Positions 13,194 through 13,345 of a stretch of DNA of 13,345 nt are shown one piece after another. A program made the translations under genes and the position numbers. This DNA is from Treponema sp. (GTDB taxonomy: Bacteria > Spirochaetota > Spirochaetia > Treponematales > Breznakiellaceae). The notes beneath the pieces were generated by a model. That model made no database searches. It was not told the DNA's origin and saw only the letters and a program-made list of their open reading frames with translations. The stretch spans positions 1-13,345 of the forward strand of contig JAISLX010000117.1 of the NCBI GenBank assembly GCA_031277045.1, given 5' to 3'. Within the stretch, counting starts at the first letter, position 1; every line of letters starts with the position of its first letter.

Positions 13194-13262
13194 CGGCCTG
13201 CCGCGCTTGCGGATTTTTTGCGCAAAGCGCGGCAAACTGCAGGCCGGGTTTTTTGGGGAGGC
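13191..13262 (+). repeat. Stop-codon-anchored dispersed repeat, copy B, also a terminator
   Basis: The copy begins at the mtaB TAG as TAGCGGCCTGCCGCGCTTG. TGCCGCGCTT (10 bp) pairs with AAGCGCGGCA, and the outer GGCC with a later GGCC, followed by GGGTTTTTTGGGGAGG. It can therefore act as an intrinsic terminator, and like copy A it ends in a GGAGG. Confidence 0.8.
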
Positions 13263-13298
13263 TCAAGAACAGGCGTTTTCTGCCGATAAATAAAGGAT

Positions 13299-13345
13299 AT
13301 GATTCCCCGTTTGGAAAAAGGTTCCCTAAAAGCCCGGCTTTTTGT
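13299..13345 (+). CDS. Possible start of a gene cut by the window edge
   Basis: From ATG 13299 the frame reads MIPRLEKGSLKARLF to the window end. AAAGGA lies only one base upstream, too close for a good ribosome binding site. A TTG at 13311 in the same frame is another possible start. Fifteen codons are too few to identify a family or to be sure it is a gene. Confidence 0.3.
   Translation, partial: MIPRLEKGSLKARLF

Overview
The window looks like chromosome from a high-GC, termite-gut-type Treponema or a close relative in the Spirochaetota. Evidence for this is protein-level resemblance rather than a marker gene: a BpuR/PurA-like nucleic-acid-binding protein next to a phosphohexomutase, a bactofilin, a lipoprotein-type sugar-binding protein with two CUT1 permeases, and strongly GC-rich genes separated by repeat-rich spacers. 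This placement is an inference.

Layout. (1) 1-1310 is an accessory patch read leftward (minus strand). It holds an AT-rich orphan or immunity-like gene running off the left edge, the C-terminal remnant of an RHS polymorphic toxin, and a 518-bp internally deleted IS256-family element with both terminal inverted repeats. (2) 1521-3772 (plus) is a two-gene unit: a phosphoglucomutase/phosphomannomutase and a PUR-domain protein. (3) 3773-4487 has no gene. It contains a run of perfect hairpins including a strong terminator, four copies of an 18-bp GC-rich motif and other dispersed repeats. (4) 4488-5802 (minus) holds tRNA-Lys(UUU), its terminator and DNA polymerase IV. (5) 6077-9541 (plus) is a carbohydrate-type ABC importer: lipoprotein, a terminator-like hairpin, then two permeases, with no ATPase. 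It is followed by an AraC-type regulator at 9656-10609. (6) 10695-13193 (plus) is a tight bactofilin, TPR protein and MtaB cluster. A partial reading frame may begin at 13299.

How the genes relate. The importer and the AraC protein probably form one uptake-and-control module, with the ATPase supplied in trans as is common for CUT1 systems. The bactofilin and TPR genes overlap by ATGA and are probably translationally coupled. The toxin patch is a graveyard: the RHS core is joined out of frame to its tip, and the transposase is dead, but the downstream immunity-like gene is still open and may be an orphan immunity gene.

Most unusual signals: (a) a dispersed repeat that begins at the TAG stop codon of three unrelated genes, in the same strand and phase; (b) all five TAG stops in the window are followed by C-R-G; (c) three separate 15-bp in-frame insertions or duplications in coding sequence; (d) the hairpin array after the PUR-domain gene. 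I found no CRISPR array, no complete mobile element and no complete new defence system.
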